64,000 nt of DNA, taken from the NCBI GenBank assembly GCA_911728455.2, contig OU452224.1, positions 372,001 to 436,000 on the forward strand. Direction: 5' to 3'. Below are positions 60,524 through 64,000 of the stretch, piece after piece. This DNA is from Marthasterias glacialis. Its lineage: Eukaryota; Echinodermata; Asteroidea; Forcipulatida; Asteriidae. The translations under genes and the position numbers were made by a program. Position 1 is the first letter of the stretch. Every line of letters begins with the position of its first letter. Below the pieces are notes generated by a model. The model had not been told where the DNA came from, searched no databases, and saw nothing but the letters and a program-made list of their open reading frames with translations.

Positions 60524-62258
60524 AAAAAAAACCGCCAAGAAAGAAGTCGGCGGCACCAAGGCCAATTACTCGAGAAATAATGGGACTAGAGAGAAATTTC
60601 TTGTACCTGCAGTTAGCTGCTATAGTCCTGCATCCAAAAATTTAGTTTTCCCGGCCAGCCAGGGCCATCTTCCACCTTGAAACGACCAGGGAACGGGGCT
60701 GCTCTGAATGCGCTTCAAACGCCTGTCTAATGGCACTTTTGTACACGAAGCTGTAACAGAGTGAAAACAAGACTTAGCAACAGCTCTATCTCCCGAAGTA
60801 ATGGCGGGAAACTGACAAGTCAGACACTGTTGGAAAGCCCTGCTCATGGGCTTTCCGAAAATGCCAGTATTGGAGCTGTGGATTAAACAGGGAGGATGCC
60901 AGGGACGGCGGAGTGAGGACACCCCGATAATGTCCAGTACATACGGCCATGCTGTGTGTACGTCAACAATAGCCAAGGCCGCTACATGTGTGATGGACCG
61001 AAGCCAGCCAAAAAAAAAAAAAAAAAAAACGCTAAAAAAGAAGTCGGCGGCACCAAGGCCATTTACTCGAGAAATAATGGGACTAGAGAGAAATTTCTTG
61101 TACCTGCAGTTAGCTGCCATAGTCCTGCATCCGAAAATTTAGTTTTCCCGGCCAGCCAGGGCCATCTTCCTCCTTGAAACGACCAGGGAACGGGGCTGCT
61201 CTGAATGCGCTTCAAACGCCTGTCTAATGGCACTTTTGTACACGAAGCTGTAACAGAGTGAAAACAAGACTTAGCAAAAGCTCTATCTACCAAAGTAATG
61301 GGAGGAAACTGACAAGTCAGACACTGTTGGAAAGCCCGGCTCATGCGCTTTCCGAAAATGCCGGTCTTGGAGCTGTGGATGAAACAGGGAGAATGCCAGC
61401 GACGGCGGAGTGAGGACACCCCGAAAATGTCCAGTGCATACGGCCATGCTGTGAGTACGTCAACAACAGCCAAGGCCGCTACCTGTGTGCTGGACCGAAG
61501 CCAGCAAAAAAAAAAAAAACCGCCAAAAAAGAAGTCAGCAGCGCCAAGGCCAATTACTCAAGAAATAATGGGACTAGAGATAAATTTCTTGTACCTGCAG
61601 TTAGCTGCCATAGTCCTGCATCCGAAAAGCTAGTTTTCCCGGCCAGCCAGGGCCATCTTCCGCCTTGAAACGACCAGGGAACGGGGCTGCTCTGAATGCG
61701 CTTCAAACGCCTGTCTAATGGCACTTTTGTACACGAAGCTGTAACAGAGTGAAAACAAGATTTAGCAACAGCTCTATCTCCCAAAGTAATGGCGGGAAAC
61801 TGACAAGTCAGACACTGTTGGAAAGCCCTGCTCATGGGCTTTCCGAAAATGCTAGTATTGGAGCTGTGGTGTAAACAAGGAGGATGCCAGGGATGGAGGA
61901 GTGAGGACACCCCGAAAATGTCCAGTGCATACGGCCATGCTGTGTGTATGTCAACAATAGCAAAGGCCGCTACCTGTGTGATGGACCGAAGCCAGCAAAC
62001 AAACAAACAAAACCGCCAAAAAAGAAGTCGGCAGCGCCAAGGCCAATTACTCGAGAAATAATGGGACTAGAGAGAAATTTCTTGTACTTGCAGTTAGCTG
62101 CCATAGTCCTGCATCCTAAAATCTAGTTTTCACGGCCAGCCAGGGCCATCTTCCGCCTTGAAACGACCAGGGAACGGGGCTGCTCCGAATGCGCTTCAAA
62201 CGCCTGTCTAATGGCACTTTTGTACACGAAGCTGTAACAGAGTGAAAACAAGACTTAG
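60524..62258. repeat. Duplicated 3.5-monomer segment, copy 2
   Basis: It carries the same ordered marks as copy 1. Private changes include CTTCCTCCTTG near 61170, AACAACAGCC near 61463 and GTATGTC near 61947. The CAAA tract is one CAAA unit richer than in copy 1. Confidence 0.78.
61997..62012. repeat. A tract converted to a CAAA microsatellite
   Basis: The tract reads AAACAAACAAACAAAA. The related unit has AAACAAAC followed by eight A at 60029-60044. A C substitution in the A tract followed by slippage would produce such CAAA units. Confidence 0.85.
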
Positions 62259-63524
62259 CAACAGCTCTATCTACCAAAGTAATGGGAGGAAACTGACAAG
62301 TCAGACACTGTTGGAAAGCCCGGCTCATGCGCTTTCCGAAAATGCCGGTCTTGGAGCTGTGGATGAAACAGGGAGAATGCCAGCGACGGCGGAGTGAGGA
62401 CACCCCGAAAATGTCCAGTGCATACGGCCATGCTGTGTGTACGTCAACAATAGCCAAGGCCGCTACCTGTGTGATGGACCGAAGCCAGCAAAAAAAAAAA
62501 AAAACCGCCAAGAAAGAAGTCGGCGGCACCAAGGCCAATTACTCGAGAAATAATGGGACTAGAGAGAAATTTCTTGTACCTGCAGTTAGCTGCCATAGTC
62601 CTGCATCCGAAAATTTAGTTTTCCCGGCCAGCCAGGGCCATCTTCCATCTTGAAACGACCAGGGAACGGGGCTGCTCTGAATGCGCTTCAAACGCCTGTC
62701 TAATGGCACTTTTGTACACGAAGCTGTAACAGAGTGAAAACAAGACTTAGCAACAGCTCTGTCTCCCGAAGTAATGGCGGGAAACTGACAAGTCAGACAC
62801 TGTTGGAAAGCCCTGCTCATGGGCTTTCCGAAAATGCCAGTATTGGAGCTGTGGATTAAACAGGGAGGATGCCAGGGACGGCGGAGTGAGGACACCCCGA
62901 AAATGTCCAGTACATACGGCCTTGCTGTGTGTACGTCAACAATAGCCAAGGCCGCTACATGTGTGATGGACCGAAGCCAGCAAAAAAAAAAAAAAAAAAA
63001 ACGCCAAAAAAGAAGTCGGCGGCACCAAGGCCATTTACTCGAGAAATAATGGGACTAGAGAGAAATTTCTTGTACCTGCAGTTAGCTGCCATAGTCCTGC
63101 ATCCGAAAATCTATTTTTCCCGGCCAGCCAGGGCCATCTTCCGCCTTGAAACGACCAGGGAACGGGGCTGCTCCGAATGCGCTTCAAACGCCTGTCTAAT
63201 GGCACTTTTGTACACGAAGCTGTAACAGAGTGAAAACAAGATTCAGCAACAGCTCTATCTCCCAAAGTAATGGCGGGAAACTGACAAGTCAGACACTGTT
63301 GGAAAGCCCTGCTCATGGGCTTTCCGAAAATGCCGGTCTTGGAGCAGTGGATCAAACAGGGAGGATGCCAGGAACGGCGGAGTGAGGACACCCCGAAAAT
63401 GTCCAGTGCATACGGCCATGCTGTGTGTACGTCAACAATAGCCAAGGCCGCTACATGTGTGATGGGCCGAAGCCAGCAAAAAAAAAAAAAACGCCAAAAA
63501 AGAAGTCAGCAGCGCCAAGGCCAA

Positions 63525-64000
63525 TTACTCAAGAAATAATGGGACTAGAGATAAATTTCTTGTACCTGCAGTTAGCTGCCATAGTCCTGCATCCCAAAAT
63601 CTAGTTTTTCCGGCCAGCCAGGGCCATCTTCCGCCTTGAAACGACCAGGGAACGGGGCTGCTCTGAATGCGCTTCAAACGCCTGTCTAATGGCACTTTTG
63701 TACACGAAGCTGTAACAGAGTGAAAACAAGACTTAGCAACAGCTCTATCTCCCAAAGTAATGGCGGGAAACTGACAAGTCAGACACTGTTGGAAAGCCCT
63801 GCTCATGGGCTTTCCGAAAATGCCGGTCTTGGAGCAGTGGATCAAACAGGGAGGATGCCAGGAACGGCGGAGTGAGGACACCCCGAAAATGTCCAGTGCA
63901 TACGGCCATGCTGTGTGTACATCAACAATAGCCAAGGCCGCTACATGTGTGATGGGCCGAAGCCAGCAAAAAAAAAAAACGCCAAAAAAGAAGTCAGCAG
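63525..64000. repeat. Last monomer, cut by right edge
   Basis: This copy lacks only about 15 bp before the next landmark would appear, so the array continues to the right. It closely resembles the preceding unit (63035-63524): both have GGAGCAGTGGATCAAAC, CAGGAACGG and GATGGGCCG. That suggests a recent single-monomer duplication. It differs by ACATCAAC instead of ACGTCAAC. Confidence 0.9.

Larger units (their letters stand above)
1..64000. repeat. Tandem satellite array, ~492-bp monomer, ~130 copies
   Basis: The window is a continuous head-to-tail array in one orientation. The first T of CCAATTACTC (or its variant) marks each unit at: 76, 568, 1056, 1552, 2043, 2534, 3027, 3514, 4004, 4498, 4994, 5488, 5979, 6472, 6967, 7455, 7951, 8440, 8935, 9423, 9913, 10407, 10895, 11382, 11872, 12367, 12854, 13343, 13839, 14328, 14823, 15313, 15800, 16293, 16789, 17280, 17768, 18264, 18754, 19242, 19731, 20226, 20720, 21210, 21708, 22202, 22692, 23190, 23684, 24178, 24672, 25163, 25652, 26144, 26638, 27129, 27622, 28112, 28607, 29100, 29590, 30084, 30573, 31062, 31551, 32045, 32534, 33023, 33512, 34001, 34489, 34983, 35472, 35961, 36450, 36939, 37434, 37923, 38412, 38901, 39391, 39886, 40374, 40862, 41356, 41845, 42339, 42828, 43317, 43812, 44300, 44788, 45281, 45770, 46259, 46745, 47233, 47723, 48216, 48709, 49200, 49694, 50185, 50679, 51172, 51667, 52163, 52659, 53154, 53648, 54140, 54637, 55138, 55630, 56129, 56628, 57115, 57613, 58101, 58592, 59094, 59586, 60079, 60566, 61063, 61554, 62047, 62539, 63035, 63525. 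Mean spacing is 491.9 bp, range 486-502. The family is not recognised. No non-satellite segment was found. Confidence 0.98.
47233..64000. repeat. Array domain III: GTATTGG/GATGGACC subfamily
   Basis: About 34 monomers. Typical marks are GCTCCGAATG, GTATTGGAG, GTGGATCAAAC, CATGCTG, GTGTGATGGACC and, in many, GGCGGCACCAAGG with CTCGAGAAAT. A tracts are longer here than in domain II, up to 26 A. The switch occurs within the monomer at 47233: its left half matches domain II (ATTTAG, GCTCTGAATG) and its right half has GTACATACGG and GATGGACC. GCGC-type monomers reappear at 57613, 61063 and 62047. Confidence 0.78.

Noticed and set aside
1..64000. CRISPR array
   Set aside because: The repeat is about 492 bp with no repeat/spacer alternation; neighbouring units match over their full length.
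1..64000. Tandem rRNA, snRNA or histone gene cluster
   Set aside because: No rRNA, snRNA or histone sequence is recognisable in the unit on either strand, and the unit tolerates indels throughout.

Overview
The whole 64 kb window is one uninterrupted head-to-tail satellite DNA array. No unique sequence, RNA gene, conventional protein-coding gene or recognisable transposon was found. A single unit of about 492 bp is repeated roughly 130 times in the same orientation, with 130 landmark occurrences between positions 76 and 63525. Spacing runs from 486 to 502 bp. Most of the spacing difference comes from one A-rich tract per unit, with uninterrupted runs of 10 to about 26 A. The window starts and ends inside units, so the array extends past both edges. 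A long complex-monomer satellite of this kind points to a eukaryotic chromosome, most likely heterochromatin such as a pericentromeric, subtelomeric or centromeric block. I do not recognise the family and cannot assign a species.

The array has three domains. Domain I (1 to about 27.1 kb) mixes several monomer subtypes. One subtype has a broken hairpin (GCGCTTTCC arm) and often an interrupted A tract. Others carry CCACATGGG or TTTTAG variants. They form degenerate 3-4 monomer trains and local duplications. Domain II (about 27.1 to 47.2 kb) is more homogeneous and has a clear higher-order repeat (HOR). A marker monomer (K), with an A tract interrupted by one C, recurs every 2 to 6 monomers and is followed in fixed order by monomers a, b, c and e. 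Hybrid monomers mark where unequal exchange shortened some units. Domain III (about 47.2 to 64 kb) is dominated by another subfamily (GTATTGG, GATCAAAC, GATGGACC, often GGCGGCACC and CTCGAG) with the longest A tracts.

Each monomer carries conserved small elements: a 9-bp-arm inverted repeat (GGAAAGCCC, 7-nt loop, GGGCTTTCC), a short CTGAC/GTCAG dyad, a 10-bp palindrome AGAAATTTCT, a GGCGGGAAA match to the E2F consensus in most copies, and usually one PstI site. Many subtype-defining differences are CpG versus TpG/CpA transitions, as expected if the array is or was cytosine-methylated. Open reading frames occur on both strands of nearly every unit, but they are by-products of the repeat: stops and frameshifts are common, and many read the A tract as poly-Lys or poly-Phe. 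I annotate none as genes.

The most informative content is therefore evolutionary: nested duplications of 1 to 6 monomers, variable-length HOR units and traceable recombination junctions. All comparisons were made by eye; no alignment or database search was run.
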